The position numbers were made by a program, and so were the translations under genes. Shown here piece by piece: positions 53,443-62,301 of a stretch of 64,000 bases of DNA (position 1 is its first letter; the number at the start of each line of letters is the position of its first letter). Where the stretch lies: contig LQXN01000055.1 in the NCBI GenBank assembly GCA_001648575.1, positions 78,118-142,117 of the forward strand, in the 5' to 3' direction. Source of the DNA: Sutcliffiella horikoshii DSM 8719 (GTDB lineage Bacteria > Bacillota > Bacilli > Bacillales > Bacillaceae_I). The notes under the pieces are model-generated. The model was not told the origin of the DNA. It saw only the letters and a program-made list of their open reading frames with translations, and did no database searches.

Positions 53443-54241
53443 GAAAACAAGCATTGACCTCCTTCATTCCAGTTATCTGAAGCAAAGGCAAAGAGTTACC
53501 TATAAAGTAAGACTATATCAATTGATAATTTTTGTTGTGTTTTTTGCCACATGGGAAATTGCCGGTAAGAACAGCTGGATTAACCCATTGCTTTTCAGCT
53601 TTCCCAGCAGGATATGGAAATTGTTCATCACTAAGATACAGGATGGTACACTACTTTCCAATATCAGCATTACCGTCACAGAAACCATCTTTGGATTTAT
53701 CATTGGAACACTTGCCGGTACCATCTTGGCAGCAATCTTATGGTGGTCGCCGATGCTGTCAAGGGTACTGGAACCTTATCTGGTCATTCTGAATGCAATG
53801 CCCAAAGTTGCACTTGGACCGATTTTGATTGTTGCCATTGGGCCGAATATGGGATCTATCATCATGATGGGTGCCATCATCTCGGTGATCATCACCACAA
53901 TCGTGGTTTACACCGCATTCAAGGAAGTGGATGTAAACTACCTGAAAGTTCTGAGGACCTTCGGGGCTACCCGTGCACAGATCTTTCATCAAGCAGTACT
54001 TCCCGCCTCCTATCCCACCATCATTTCCACCTTGAAGGTGAATGTCGGGCTTGCATGGGTTGGGGTCATAGTCGGAGAATTCCTTGTCAGTTCCAAAGGG
54101 CTTGGCTATATGATCATCTACGGTTTCCAAGTATTCAACTTCACCCTTGTACTGTTGAGCCTGCTGATCATCGCCGTATTTGCGACCATCATGTACCAGC
54201 TTGTGGAATACTTGGAAAGAAAATTGGTTAAACACACTTAA
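53435..54241 (+). CDS. ytlD: ABC transporter permease (YtlD)
   Basis: A 268-aa inner-membrane subunit with six hydrophobic segments. The coupling EAA-type loop is [20 protein letters not shown] (about residues 165-185), as in SsuC/TauC/ThiX permeases. The TTG at 53435 follows AAGGAGCTGGAG and overlaps the end of ytlC; an upstream in-frame ATG at 53369 lies deep inside ytlC and is unlikely. Confidence 0.9.
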   Translation: MNKKTSIDLLHSSYLKQRQRVTYKVRLYQLIIFVVFFATWEIAGKNSWINPLLFSFPSRIWKLFITKIQDGTLLSNISITVTETIFGFIIGTLAGTILAAILWWSPMLSRVLEPYLVILNAMPKVALGPILIVAIGPNMGSIIMMGAIISVIITTIVVYTAFKEVDVNYLKVLRTFGATRAQIFHQAVLPASYPTIISTLKVNVGLAWVGVIVGEFLVSSKGLGYMIIYGFQVFNFTLVLLSLLIIAVFATIMYQLVEYLERKLVKHT

Positions 54242-54260
54242 ATTTATGCAAAAAAGCAAA

Positions 54261-54288
54261 GAGCAACCCCATTCAAATGGAGTTGCTC
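54261..54288. terminator. Terminator hairpin, left copy beside the dispersed repeat
   Basis: A 28-bp hairpin (GAGCAACCCCAT / ATGGAGTTGCTC around TCAA) just past ytlD. On the minus strand it is followed by a T-rich stretch (TTTGCTTTTTT). It is identical to the hairpin at 54507-54534, and the two copies flank dispersed repeat copy B. Confidence 0.8.
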
Positions 54289-54506
54289 AGTGTGTAGACA
54301 AAGTTATTTTATCTTTGAGATATGCAAAACCTGTGTTGATCGTAGTGGAAGGCGCGCAGACTTCTGCGGGAGGAAGGGACAGGGAAGACCCCGCAGGGCG
54401 TAAGCCCGAGGAGGCTTCCGGACCGCCCGCGAAAAGCGAAGCGCCTGGAACGAAGATCAACAGCAGGATGCAAATTTAAAAATATTTAGGGCTTTGTCAA
54501 CAGTCT
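54289..54506. repeat. Dispersed GC-rich repeat, copy B, flanked by a duplicated terminator
   Basis: A 218-bp element related to 32629-32880. The ends are imperfect inverted repeats of 15 bp (AGTGTGTAGACAAAG and the complement of CTTTGTCAACAGTCT). The core includes TGATCGTAGTGGAAGGCGCG and GGAGGCTTCCGGACCGCCCG. A perfect 28-bp direct repeat, itself a terminator hairpin, flanks it on both sides, as a target-site duplication would. Confidence 0.82.
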
Positions 54507-54534
54507 GAGCAACCCCATTCAAATGGAGTTGCTC
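54507..54534. terminator. Terminator hairpin, right copy, overlapping the ytkD 3' end
   Basis: The second identical 28-bp hairpin. It contains the last five codons of ytkD on the minus strand. On the plus strand it is followed by TTCTTGATTTTTT, so it can stop rightward transcripts arriving from ytlD through the repeat. Confidence 0.8.
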
Positions 54535-54992
54535 TTCTTGATTTTTTCCAGGCTATATGTCAGCACATCATCTTTCATAATGAAACTGAATCGACTATCT
54601 TTCTTTACATTTTCAGGAATCTGCCTTAATAATACAGGGCCATTTGTTTCAAAGTATGTATCCTGTTTTTCCAGCTTATCGATTCTGGCAAAGTAGACAT
54701 TCTTGATGATGACTTTCTCTCTTCCATCCACTTTATATTGCCCTATGTATTGCAATTGGGACACATGCCCGCCGGTCTCTTCCTTCACTTCTCTAATTGC
54801 CCCTTGATCCGCTGTTTCACCGAATTCCACCTTGCCGCCCGGAAACTCTAGGCCGCGGTTTTTATGACTGGTCAACAACCACTGGTCCTCAAAACGGCAA
54901 ATCACCCAGACATGTTTGGGGTTTCGAGAAAAAGGATGGTCTTCAAAGGATAACATCACTCGGTTGTTATAAATATCTTCAAACTCATACAT
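54519..54992 (-). CDS. ytkD: Nudix hydrolase, MutT/YtkD type
   Basis: A 157-aa Nudix enzyme. The Nudix box is complete: FPGGKVEFGE, seven residues, then REVKEETGG (about residues 54-78). B. subtilis YtkD hydrolyses 8-oxo-dGTP and also acts on RNA 5' ends. The ATG at 54992 gives MYEFED, the family start, after GGAG; a longer frame to 55037 is unlikely. Its stop codon lies inside the terminator hairpin next to the dispersed repeat. Confidence 0.9.
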   Translation of the reverse strand: MYEFEDIYNNRVMLSFEDHPFSRNPKHVWVICRFEDQWLLTSHKNRGLEFPGGKVEFGETADQGAIREVKEETGGHVSQLQYIGQYKVDGREKVIIKNVYFARIDKLEKQDTYFETNGPVLLRQIPENVKKDSRFSFIMKDDVLTYSLEKIKKSNSI

Positions 54993-55096
54993 ACTATCGA
55001 AACTCCAATATCTCTTTTTTCTTATATATCTTATCATAGTAGCATCGAAAATGTGAGAGTCAAGTACCCCATTAGACCATCATTACTAAAAAAACT

Positions 55097-55417
55097 CTAT
55101 TCCATTAAATCATCCATAAGGCCTTGATTTTTAATATGGTCCTTTGTTGCCTCATCCCCAAGCTCATATATCATCTTGAATGCTTGCTGCAGACCATTAT
55201 CATAAGCATCATTTTCACGGTCATAATGATATTGGAGATACGGAGTATGCGCTCTCCAAAAACCTTGCCAATCGGAAGAATAATTCTGATCAAAGATCTC
55301 TCTTAATTGTGTGATTTCCTCATCAGTAGCTTGGATTTGATAATCCCAAGAAGATGCTGTTTTCACTTGTGAAATAGACCCCTCTGCAAGTGAAATATAA
55401 TATGTCTTTCGCTCCAT
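55097..55417 (-). CDS. Uncharacterised protein conserved near ytkD, 106 aa
   Basis: A soluble 106-aa protein with segments QIQATDEEITQLREIFDQNY, SSDWQGFWRAHTPYLQYHYD and FKMIYELGDEATKDHIKNQG. I recall similar small proteins in bacilli annotated only as hydrolase-like or hypothetical, without known activity. The ATG at 55417 has AAGGG about 9 nt upstream; an ATG at 55423 is too close to the site. It lies between ytkD and the holin-like gene on the same strand. Confidence 0.7.
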   Translation of the reverse strand: MERKTYYISLAEGSISQVKTASSWDYQIQATDEEITQLREIFDQNYSSDWQGFWRAHTPYLQYHYDRENDAYDNGLQQAFKMIYELGDEATKDHIKNQGLMDDLME

Positions 55418-55489
55418 GTGCATTCACCCTTTCCAGTATCTATTCTTATTTTCACTCAAATCTCAAGCTTTATTCTTCCATCTGCCCTC

Positions 55490-55888
55490 TTAAGGATCTG
55501 CTTTTTTCTTAATTGCTTCAATTATTTTCTTTAACATCCTTGGAATCGGGACTCCCATGCGAGATGCATTTTCCATAATAGAAATAAATTCATTAACTAA
55601 ATAAAATAAAATCGTTACATCTTTCATCACATTTATCCCCAAAATCGTATCCAGCACATGTGCAATACTAACCAGCGCAAAAATGAAAACTTTTTGAGCA
55701 ATTCCCTTGAAACCTACACGGCTTGAAAGGCGCTTTCGTACATAAGCTGCCATTAATCCCGTCACATAATCTATAATGACAAATACGATCAGAAACATTA
55801 AAAGCGTACTGAACCCACCGTACAAAAGCGAAGCCATATAGCCGAAAACAGATATTACACCCAAATACATCATACTGTACTTGTCCAT
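55490..55888 (-). CDS. ytkC: Phage holin family membrane protein (YtkC)
   Basis: A 132-aa protein with three to four hydrophobic segments (residues about 8-25, 30-48, 68-85, 95-110) and a basic tail (MLKKIIEAIKKKADP). It fits the toxin-secretion/phage-lysis holin family (Bacteriophage_holin_4), as does YtkC at the same place in B. subtilis. No phage genes are nearby, so it is a chromosomal holin-like protein. The ATG at 55888 follows GGGGAG. Confidence 0.8.
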   Translation of the reverse strand: MDKYSMMYLGVISVFGYMASLLYGGFSTLLMFLIVFVIIDYVTGLMAAYVRKRLSSRVGFKGIAQKVFIFALVSIAHVLDTILGINVMKDVTILFYLVNEFISIMENASRMGVPIPRMLKKIIEAIKKKADP

Positions 55889-56056
55889 GACAACTCCCCT
55901 CAACTCAATTTTTTTATCTGAAAGCAAACTATTCTTTTCATATAACATACTATGCATTTTGATAGCTTCCGGTTACGAGTTAATAGAGTTTTTTGCATGA
56001 ACAGGAGAAATTCGTGAAAACTAACTATTACTTTTACTAGAGGAGATAGTTAAATC

Positions 56057-56293
56057 ATGAGAACCTTTGAATCGTTCGTCAATAAATACCATAAAAAATG
56101 GATAAGAGAAGATGAAGATGTCGATGCAGTCGCATATTCGATTGTAAACAGTTTCACAAGGGAACAATGCATAGATCTTCTAAATGAATTATCGGATGAG
56201 GAACTTCACTTTGTAGTTGCTCAATTGGTGATGGAGCAGGTGAAAGAGTTTTTGATAAGAGGGGAATATGGAGATGACAGTCTACTCCATTAA
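56057..56293 (+). CDS. Small conserved protein, probably DUF6154, 78 aa
   Basis: A 78-aa acidic helical protein: MRTFESFVNKYHKKWIREDE, VDAVAYSIVNSFTREQCIDL, LLNELSDEELHFVVAQLVME. It has a ribosome site (AGAGGAGATAG) and its own position between divergent ytkC and convergent dps. I believe it belongs to a small Bacillus family of unknown function (DUF6154); that assignment is from memory. Confidence 0.75.
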   Translation: MRTFESFVNKYHKKWIREDEDVDAVAYSIVNSFTREQCIDLLNELSDEELHFVVAQLVMEQVKEFLIRGEYGDDSLLH

Positions 56294-56309
56294 CTTAAAT
56301 TGCATGTCA

Positions 56310-56354
56310 AAAAAAAGCCCGAAACCCACGGAATTTCTTTCGGGTTTCGGGCTC
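56310..56354. terminator. Terminator between the 78-aa gene and dps
   Basis: A 12-bp stem AGCCCGAAACCC / GGGTTTCGGGCT followed by TTTTTT on the minus strand; it ends dps transcription and probably the convergent gene too. Confidence 0.85.
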
Positions 56355-56358
56355 CTCA

Positions 56359-56799
56359 TTATTTTCCTAAGAATGCATGTAACATCCAATTATGCTTTTC
56401 GACACTCTGATGAATGGCAAGCAGCATATCCCCAGTAGTCTCGTCTCCAGCCTGGTCTGCGATTTCCATGCCTTCCTTCAACTCTTCAATGAGGGTAGAA
56501 AAGTCATTGGCAATGGATTGCACCATTTCTTGAGCTGACTCTTTCCCTTCCGCTTCATTGATAGTGGAAATCTCAAGGATTTCTTTCATCGTTCCAACCG
56601 GAGTACCCTCGATTGCCAACAGTCTTTCCGCTAGCTCGTCGATATGAGTGGCCGCCTCTCCATATAACTCCTCGAACTTTTCATGGAGTGAGAAGAATTC
56701 CGGACCTTTAACAAACCAATGATAATTATGTAATTTGATAAATAGGACACTCCAGTTAGCAACCTGCTTATTCACTACTTCCGTTAATTGTTGCGACAT
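56359..56799 (-). CDS. dps: Dps-family DNA-binding ferritin
   Basis: A 146-aa mini-ferritin that stores iron and protects DNA from peroxide. The ferroxidase-site residues are in [10 protein letters not shown] (His31 region) and [20 protein letters not shown] (Asp and Glu, about residues 43-62). The four-helix pattern and length are normal. The gene is in the same place as B. subtilis dps. A consensus sigma-B promoter lies upstream. Confidence 0.95.
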   Translation of the reverse strand: MSQQLTEVVNKQVANWSVLFIKLHNYHWFVKGPEFFSLHEKFEELYGEAATHIDELAERLLAIEGTPVGTMKEILEISTINEAEGKESAQEMVQSIANDFSTLIEELKEGMEIADQAGDETTGDMLLAIHQSVEKHNWMLHAFLGK

Positions 56800-56838
56800 A
56801 AAAAAACCTCCTAAGATATAGCAATTTATATAGAATAT

Positions 56839-56864
56839 TTACCCCCTATAGCGTTTCCTTAAAC
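56839..56864 (-). promoter_or_regulatory. Sigma-B promoter of dps
   Basis: GTTTAA (56859-56864) and GGGTAA (56839-56844) with a 14-bp spacer on the minus strand fit the general-stress consensus closely. dps is a known sigma-B regulon member in B. subtilis. Confidence 0.85.
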
Positions 56865-56958
56865 TACTCACTTATGCCTCTTTGGAAAGCTTTTTATAAT
56901 CCTTCATTTTAGTGATAAAATAAGAATAGCCATTTTATCAAAGGAGGATTCCCATCAA

Positions 56959-57120
56959 ATGATGACCATCTTGATCATCTGCATCATCATAGTTTTTGTC
57001 GTGCTCTTCCTAACCCTGCTCTCCACCAACAAAGCATACAAATACGAACACACCATAGATCCTATAGACCAACCACCAACACAAAACGAAAAACACCCTG
57101 ACGAAGGGAAGGGAAAATAA
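56959..57120 (+). CDS. ytzI: YtzI-like small membrane protein, 53 aa
   Basis: A 53-aa protein with one N-terminal transmembrane helix (MTILIICIIIVFVVLFLTLL) and a polar tail (TNKAYKYEHTIDPIDQPPTQ). It resembles B. subtilis YtzI, encoded next to dps. A strong AAAGGAGG precedes the ATG at 56959, and a second ATG follows directly. Function unknown. Confidence 0.8.
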   Translation: MMTILIICIIIVFVVLFLTLLSTNKAYKYEHTIDPIDQPPTQNEKHPDEGKGK

Positions 57121-57126
57121 AAAATC

Positions 57127-57151
57127 CCTTTAGGGGTCAGACCCCTAAAGG
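57127..57151 (+). terminator. ytzI terminator hairpin with GGGTCAGACCC core
   Basis: A stem CCTTTAGGGGTC / GACCCCTAAAGG directly after the ytzI stop codon. The T-tract is weak. The same core palindrome occurs at 6511 and 40113. Confidence 0.65.
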
Positions 57152-57171
57152 AATTTCGCCTTTAACGTCGA

Positions 57172-57202
57172 AACCCCCTGAGCACCGTTTGCTCAGGGGG
57201 TT
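57172..57202. terminator. Bidirectional terminator before ycgQ end
   Basis: A 12-bp perfect stem AACCCCCTGAGC / GCTCAGGGGGTT with a 7-nt loop, between convergent ytzI and ycgQ; followed by TCTTTAG on the plus strand. Confidence 0.75.
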
Positions 57203-57241
57203 CTTTAGTGATTTGTGAATTCAATGGAATGGAATTGTTGG

Positions 57242-58240
57242 TTAGTAGTATTCATATATATATGGTGAGTCAGGTTGTTCTACTTTTTCTAGTGTATCCA
57301 CTTCGACGTATGGGAGTGTCCAGTTGTTGTATTGGGTGGTTGTCAGTGTCCCGCTTACTTTTACCCAATCATCATTTTCTAAATCTCCTGCGCCGCTCAT
57401 CGTGGATAGTGTTCCATATACGCTAGCATCCGCCACACAACAAGAAAGGCCAAACCGTGCCACTACGAACTGATTTTCATTAAAGTCCGCCTCACGATAA
57501 ATAAACCCTACCATCTCAATCTTCCTGCCGACAAATTCATCAATGCTCATATCGATAATGTTCATCATCGGAATATATCTTTCTTCGTCCACCAAGATCG
57601 TATCCATCTCAAGCATTTCAGCCTTTAATTCTTCATAGTACCCCTCTGGTGGCTCTTGCAATTCAAAGCCATCCGGATGTTCTAGAGGTGCATCCGCTAA
57701 TTGTTCATCAATGGAAGGTTCTTTATTCTCTTGATCTTCCATATACCCTTCCGGATCATCCAAATATGCTTCTGCTCTGGACGTATCAGATTCTGAAGCA
57801 TCCCCGTCTGAACCCTCAGCTGGACCATCAAACGCCCCTGCCTCCTGCCGCTGCTCCACTAATTGCTTGGAGCTTGTAAACCCTCGCTTATCAATAATGG
57901 AACTATCCAGAATATTATCCGGAAACATGAATCCAGTCACAACCGGCAAAATAAACATCGAATAAATCAAAATAGATTGAATTGGTGTGGAAGACTCTCC
58001 ATGGTCAAAGCCACAATTGCATACCAACTCATCTTTATTTTTCGAACCGCTCCGCCATATTTGGACAATCCCCAAAACAAACAGTGTCCCAGCCGCAAAA
58101 TACATGAAAGGCATCATTCGGGGAGCGATGAAATTGGTAATATCACCTGTCACCAAAAGCTTAAAAAACAAGAGAGTAAACCCTAAAAGAATGATCCCAC
58201 GCAGATAGATGTGAAATCCATAGTCTCGATTATTTTCCAT
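57242..58240 (-). CDS. ycgQ: TIGR03943 family membrane protein (YcgQ)
   Basis: A 332-aa protein. Three to four N-terminal hydrophobic segments (residues 10-30, 40-58, 85-105) precede a long Glu/Asp/Pro-rich extracytoplasmic linker (residues 125-205) and a C-terminal globular part with MIDMSIDEFVGRKIEMVGFI and FVVARFGLSCCVADASVYGT. TIGR03943 proteins are partners of YcgR-type permeases. B. subtilis ycgRQ is under Zur, but I see no clear Zur box here. The acidic linker is longer than I would expect. Confidence 0.85.
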   Translation of the reverse strand: MENNRDYGFHIYLRGIILLGFTLLFFKLLVTGDITNFIAPRMMPFMYFAAGTLFVLGIVQIWRSGSKNKDELVCNCGFDHGESSTPIQSILIYSMFILPVVTGFMFPDNILDSSIIDKRGFTSSKQLVEQRQEAGAFDGPAEGSDGDASESDTSRAEAYLDDPEGYMEDQENKEPSIDEQLADAPLEHPDGFELQEPPEGYYEELKAEMLEMDTILVDEERYIPMMNIIDMSIDEFVGRKIEMVGFIYREADFNENQFVVARFGLSCCVADASVYGTLSTMSGAGDLENDDWVKVSGTLTTTQYNNWTLPYVEVDTLEKVEQPDSPYIYEYY

Positions 58241-58257
58241 ATGTCGTCATCCTCTCC

Positions 58258-59268
58258 TTACAGCACCAGCTGTTGGAAAATAAGTATGCTAGCAAAAACC
58301 ACAACAGTAACAACGGCCATAAAAACAAGAACAAATTTTGTACGGAAGTAAGCGAATAACATAAAAGTATTCTTCAGATCCAGCATCGGACCATAAATCA
58401 TGAACGCAAGTAAAGACCCGGTGGTAAAGGTTGTCCCGAATGAAGCGGCAACAAATGCATCAGCCTCAGAACATAATGACAACACGTAAGCAAATGCCAT
58501 CATGACAGCCGGAGACAATACTTCGTTTTGTCCTAATGCAAGCAGGATACTGCGGTCAAGGAATGTCTGGAATAAACTTGCGATAAAGGCACCAGCTATC
58601 AAATACTTACCCATATCAAAAAACTCATCGCTTGCATGATAGAACGTCGCCTTCCATTTATTTTGCTGTAGCACAGGCTGTTCCAATGCTGCGTCTTGTC
58701 TGCCCTGGAGTTCATTTTTCGTCCATCGCAATTGGTTTTTATTATCAAAAAGCAACAACATCAACAATCCAATGACAATACATAACACAAAAGCAAGGCC
58801 AAATCGTCCATAAAGGATGGTTGGGTCTCCGTTAAAAGCGAAATATGTAGATGCTACAACAACCGGGTTCAGGATTGGTGCACCCACTAGCAGCACTACC
58901 CCAACATGCAAGGGCATTCCCTTTTTAATCAATCGTCGGACTACCGGAATAATGGCACATTCACATATAGGAAAAATTGCACCTAAAATAGCTGCAGGAA
59001 TAATCGCAGCAAATGCATTTTTAGGAAGGAACTTTTTTATCGTTTCCTCTGACACAAATGTCTGAATCAGCGCAGAGGCGAAAACGCCAAGTAAAATAAA
59101 TGGAATTGCTTCTATAACAATACTAAGAAATATCGTATTAACATTCAGCCAAGAACTTGGAATCTCTAGCGGTATTTCCTTGAAGTCCACAAAAAAGAAG
59201 AGATAAAGGAACACCCCAATTAACGCAAGTCCTATCAGATCTTTCAAAAGACTATTGCTTTTCCTCAT
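58258..59268 (-). CDS. ycgR: Permease, UPF0718/ArsP-like (YcgR)
   Basis: A 336-aa membrane protein with about eight to ten helices. Family motifs are GAIFPICECAIIPVVRRLIK (about residues 98-117, with its conserved Cys) and SLCSEADAFVAASFGTTFTT (about 263-282). Related proteins (ArsP, YraQ) export organic arsenicals or are linked to metals. It is followed by ycgQ after 17 bp. The ATG at 59268 follows AGGGG and gives MRKSNSLLKDL; a longer frame to 59322 exists. Confidence 0.85.
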   Translation of the reverse strand: MRKSNSLLKDLIGLALIGVFLYLFFFVDFKEIPLEIPSSWLNVNTIFLSIVIEAIPFILLGVFASALIQTFVSEETIKKFLPKNAFAAIIPAAILGAIFPICECAIIPVVRRLIKKGMPLHVGVVLLVGAPILNPVVVASTYFAFNGDPTILYGRFGLAFVLCIVIGLLMLLLFDNKNQLRWTKNELQGRQDAALEQPVLQQNKWKATFYHASDEFFDMGKYLIAGAFIASLFQTFLDRSILLALGQNEVLSPAVMMAFAYVLSLCSEADAFVAASFGTTFTTGSLLAFMIYGPMLDLKNTFMLFAYFRTKFVLVFMAVVTVVVFASILIFQQLVL

Positions 59269-59455
59269 ACTTCTACCCCTATCATATTTTCTATTTTGTA
59301 TTATAACATATGAAACTTCCATTGCTTATCCTTTGATACTAGCAATATATGTCTACTCTATTAAATTTATGATAGGAAAGTTTGGAAAAGGATGCGTCTC
59401 ACTACAATGTTTTTCCCCAAAAAAAGATGACCCAAATGAGTCATCTTTTCCCTTC

Positions 59456-59929
59456 TTATCCAAATACTTTCTTCAAATCTTCTTTATCCTGTTCCAACCA
59501 GAATTTCATCAATCTTTTAGCACCTTCAAGATCGTGAAGCTTTGCTTGACCGCACTGTTTTTCATTGGCAGCTGGAATTTCTACAATCTGAACTGCATCA
59601 TTCAACGTGTCTTCCATCAAGTCCACAATTTCATCCACTGTCGGCTCGCCGCTTACCACTAAATAGTAACCAGTTTGGCAACCCATTGGAGAAATGTCGA
59701 TGATATCAAAATGGCTGTATTTTTCCGCATGTGTACGGATGTTGAATGCCAATAAGTGCTCAAGAGTATGAATGGCGTCTGGCTTCATCGCCTGCTTGTT
59801 TGGTTGGCAAAAACGAATATCATATTTATTAACAACACCGTCTGTTCCTACTTTGTGTACTCCACAATGACGAACATAAGGAGCTTTTACCGCATTATGA
59901 TCTAGTTCAAAACTTTCTACTGAAGGCAT
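59456..59929 (-). CDS. luxS: S-ribosylhomocysteine lyase LuxS
   Basis: A 157-aa enzyme of the activated methyl cycle: it cleaves S-ribosylhomocysteine to homocysteine and the AI-2 precursor DPD. The metal ligands are in their canonical places, His54 and His58 ([15 protein letters not shown]) and Cys126 (KQCGQAK), with the GCQTGYYL segment also present. It is a single gene. A hairpin (ATGACTCA / TGAGTCAT near 59427-59448) downstream may terminate it. Confidence 0.97.
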   Translation of the reverse strand: MPSVESFELDHNAVKAPYVRHCGVHKVGTDGVVNKYDIRFCQPNKQAMKPDAIHTLEHLLAFNIRTHAEKYSHFDIIDISPMGCQTGYYLVVSGEPTVDEIVDLMEDTLNDAVQIVEIPAANEKQCGQAKLHDLEGAKRLMKFWLEQDKEDLKKVFG

Positions 59930-60067
59930 AATTGCACTCTCCCTTTATTTAAAGTTATTTACAGTATAACACAGAATCAATTCCAATTAAATTCATCTGA
60001 TTTATACGAATTTAATAAATTTTTGGTTTGCTTGACTTTCGATTATAATTTATATGAGGTGACCACT

Positions 60068-60295
60068 ATGAAACATGTCTTTTTATCCATCATACGTTTT
60101 TATCGAAAATTCATTTCCCCATTAACCCCGCCAACCTGCCGATTTTATCCGACATGCTCCCAATATGGAATGGAAGCGATCGGACGCTTCGGCGCAATAA
60201 AAGGCGGTTGGCTGACAATAAAAAGAATTTTTAAATGCCATCCATTTCATCCTGGCGGCATAGACTACGTTCCGGAAAAGAAGGAAAAACGTTAA
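60068..60295 (+). CDS. yidD: Membrane protein insertion efficiency factor YidD (YtjA)
   Basis: A 75-aa YidD-family protein: [56 protein letters not shown]. All three conserved Cys are present. It assists YidC/Oxa1-type membrane insertion. The ATG at 60068 follows GAGGTGA; the frame extends upstream but the family starts here. Its stop overlaps the convergent carbonic anhydrase gene by 4 bp. Confidence 0.92.
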   Translation: MKHVFLSIIRFYRKFISPLTPPTCRFYPTCSQYGMEAIGRFGAIKGGWLTIKRIFKCHPFHPGGIDYVPEKKEKR

Positions 60296-60858
60296 TTTTG
60301 TTCATACCCATTAACAACAAGATCCAATTTACCTGTGTGAGGATCAATCACCAATCCATGCACAGGTACCCCGTCTGGCATTAGTGGATGATTTGCAATC
60401 ATATCCACACTCTCGCTAACACTTTCCTGTACGCTGTCAAATCCCTTTAGGAAGCCTTTCACATCAATTCCTGCATATTTCAAGTCATCTATCGTTTCTT
60501 TTGTTACTCCCCTTGCTTCCATCTTTTCACGCATGCCCTCTGGATTGATTTTTCCCATGCCGCAATCGTGATGGCCAACAACCAATACTTCATCTGCATT
60601 AAGTTCAAACACCGCAACCAAGATACTTCTCATGATACTTCCAAATGGGTGTGATACAATCGCACCTGCATTCTTAACGATTTTCATATCTCCATGCTTA
60701 AGGTTCATAGCCTTAGGTAACAGGTCCATCAGTCTTGTATCCATACAAGATAAAACCACTAATTTTTTGTCAGGGAATTTCGTGGTCTGATATTGAATAT
60801 ACTCTTCTTTTTCAACAAATCCTGTATTATGTTCTAAAATTTCATCCAGTAACTTCAT
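60292..60858 (-). CDS. ytiB: Beta-class carbonic anhydrase (YtiB)
   Basis: A 188-aa enzyme. Zinc ligands and active-site residues are in [16 protein letters not shown] (Cys, then the Asp-Arg dyad) and [10 protein letters not shown] (His, Cys). It hydrates CO2 to bicarbonate. The ATG at 60858 has AGAGGGAAAAAG upstream; a longer frame to 60930 is unlikely. The same neighbour order (yidD/ytjA - ytiB) is found in B. subtilis. Confidence 0.93.
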   Translation of the reverse strand: MKLLDEILEHNTGFVEKEEYIQYQTTKFPDKKLVVLSCMDTRLMDLLPKAMNLKHGDMKIVKNAGAIVSHPFGSIMRSILVAVFELNADEVLVVGHHDCGMGKINPEGMREKMEARGVTKETIDDLKYAGIDVKGFLKGFDSVQESVSESVDMIANHPLMPDGVPVHGLVIDPHTGKLDLVVNGYEQN

Positions 60859-60978
60859 CTTTTTCCCTCTTTCTGAATAGTAGTTTAGAGTTCCTTCTTT
60901 CAATATGACAAACTCAAAACAAAATGACAATAAAAATAGCTTGTTTTCCTTTTGGGTTTTTAGTACTATTTAACATGT

Positions 60979-60999
60979 AAATCGTAAAGGTTACGCTTT
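60979..60999. promoter_or_regulatory. Zur box upstream of the COG0523 GTPase gene
   Basis: AAATCGTAA-AGG-TTACGCTTT fits the Bacillus Zur consensus AAATCGTAATNATTACGATTT with an inverted-repeat half-site pair. It is 25-45 bp upstream of the gene. Zur would repress it when zinc is ample. Confidence 0.85.
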
Positions 61000-61023
61000 A
61001 ATCGAGAAAGGAAGTTTAATATT

Positions 61024-62208
61024 ATGAAAAAGAAAATACCTGTAACAGTACTGAGCGGTTACCTTGGTGCAGGAAAAACAACACTGTTAAATCATATTTT
61101 ATCCAATAGAGAAGGATTGAAAATTGCTGTTATCGTCAACGATATGAGTGAGGTGAACGTTGACGCAGCTCTCATCAAGCAAGGTGGGTTTTCAAGAACA
61201 GAAGAAAAATTGGTAGAAATGCAAAACGGCTGTATCTGCTGTACATTGCGGGAAGACCTCATGAAGGAAGTAGAGCGGCTAGTAGACGAAGGAAACATAG
61301 ACTATATCGTTATTGAGTCCTCCGGAATTAGTGAACCAATTCCTGTTGCACAAACTTTCACTTACTTAGATGAAGAATTTGAAATTGACCTTACGAAAAA
61401 GTGCCGCCTTGATGCGATGATTACTGTAGTCGACGGTTTCCGTTTCTATGCTGACTATCAATCAGGAGAAAGTCTATTAGATCGTAAACAGGGAACGGAT
61501 GAATCTGATGTCCGCGAAATTTCAGACCTATTGATTGATCAGATAGAATTTGCAGATATCCTACTTTTAAATAAAACGGACTTATTGGAGCCGCAATATG
61601 TGGTGGAATTAGAAGCTTTGCTTAGGAAATTAAACCCTGAAGCAAAAATAATTCAAACCATAAAGAGTCAAGTGGAGCTTAAATACATATTGAACACTGG
61701 TCTCTTCGACTTTGATAAAGCTAGCCAAGCTGCCGGTTGGATTAAAGAACTGAATGAGGAACATACCCCTGAAACAGAAGAATATGGAATATCTTCCTTT
61801 GTCTATCGTCGCCAAAAGCCTTTTCATCCAGAACGCTTTAAAGCTTGGCTAGATAACTGGCCGAGCGAGATTGTCCGTGCCAAAGGCTTCTTCTGGCTTG
61901 CTTCAAGAAATGACATGGCAGGGTTGATCTCTCAAGCTGGTGCTTCTATCATGATTCAAGGTGCTGGAGAATGGGTCGCAAGCTACAGTGAAGAGGAAAA
62001 AAGACAAACTTTAGAAGAAGAACCAGAATTGCTAGAAAGATGGGATGAACAGTATGGAGACCGAATGACAGAACTTGTCTTCATCGGCATTGAAATGGAG
62101 CAATATCAGATTGAACTCTCATTGGATACCTGCCTTCTTACCGAAAAAGAAATGCAGGAAGACTGGTCCAAACTATTAGACCCCGTACCTGCATTCATAG
62201 TGGAGTAA
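61024..62208 (+). CDS. COG0523 zinc metallochaperone GTPase (YciC/ZagA-like)
   Basis: A 394-aa CobW/COG0523 G3E GTPase. Walker A is [14 protein letters not shown] (about residues 10-23), the CxCC metal motif is [12 protein letters not shown] (about 73-84), Walker B is ESSGISEP, and the base-recognition NKTD is at about 186. A CobW C-terminal domain follows ([12 protein letters not shown]). With its Zur box it matches YciC/ZagA, which delivers zinc to client enzymes under zinc limitation. It is followed by a second Zur-controlled gene. Confidence 0.92.
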   Translation: MKKKIPVTVLSGYLGAGKTTLLNHILSNREGLKIAVIVNDMSEVNVDAALIKQGGFSRTEEKLVEMQNGCICCTLREDLMKEVERLVDEGNIDYIVIESSGISEPIPVAQTFTYLDEEFEIDLTKKCRLDAMITVVDGFRFYADYQSGESLLDRKQGTDESDVREISDLLIDQIEFADILLLNKTDLLEPQYVVELEALLRKLNPEAKIIQTIKSQVELKYILNTGLFDFDKASQAAGWIKELNEEHTPETEEYGISSFVYRRQKPFHPERFKAWLDNWPSEIVRAKGFFWLASRNDMAGLISQAGASIMIQGAGEWVASYSEEEKRQTLEEEPELLERWDEQYGDRMTELVFIGIEMEQYQIELSLDTCLLTEKEMQEDWSKLLDPVPAFIVE

Positions 62209-62245
62209 TTGTAAAAATTTTTAAACATTTGACTTTTTAGTTCTC

Positions 62246-62266
62246 AAATCGTAACAGTTACGATAT
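62246..62266. promoter_or_regulatory. Zur box upstream of the zinc-binding lipoprotein gene
   Basis: AAATCGTAA-CAG-TTACGATAT, very close to the Zur consensus, overlaps a TATAAT at 62263-62268, so bound Zur would block the -10 element directly. Confidence 0.9.
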
Positions 62267-62301
62267 AATGTGTGAGGATACAAAATTGAGAGGAGAAAAT
62301 A

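Noticed and set aside
55490..55888. Prophage remnant because of a holin-family protein
   Set aside because: No other phage genes are near, and B. subtilis has ytkC at the same chromosomal place, so it is a resident gene.
59269..59455. Zur box controlling ycgR-ycgQ
   Set aside because: B. subtilis ycgR is in the Zur regulon, but no ATCGTAAT-type inverted repeat was found upstream of ycgR here.
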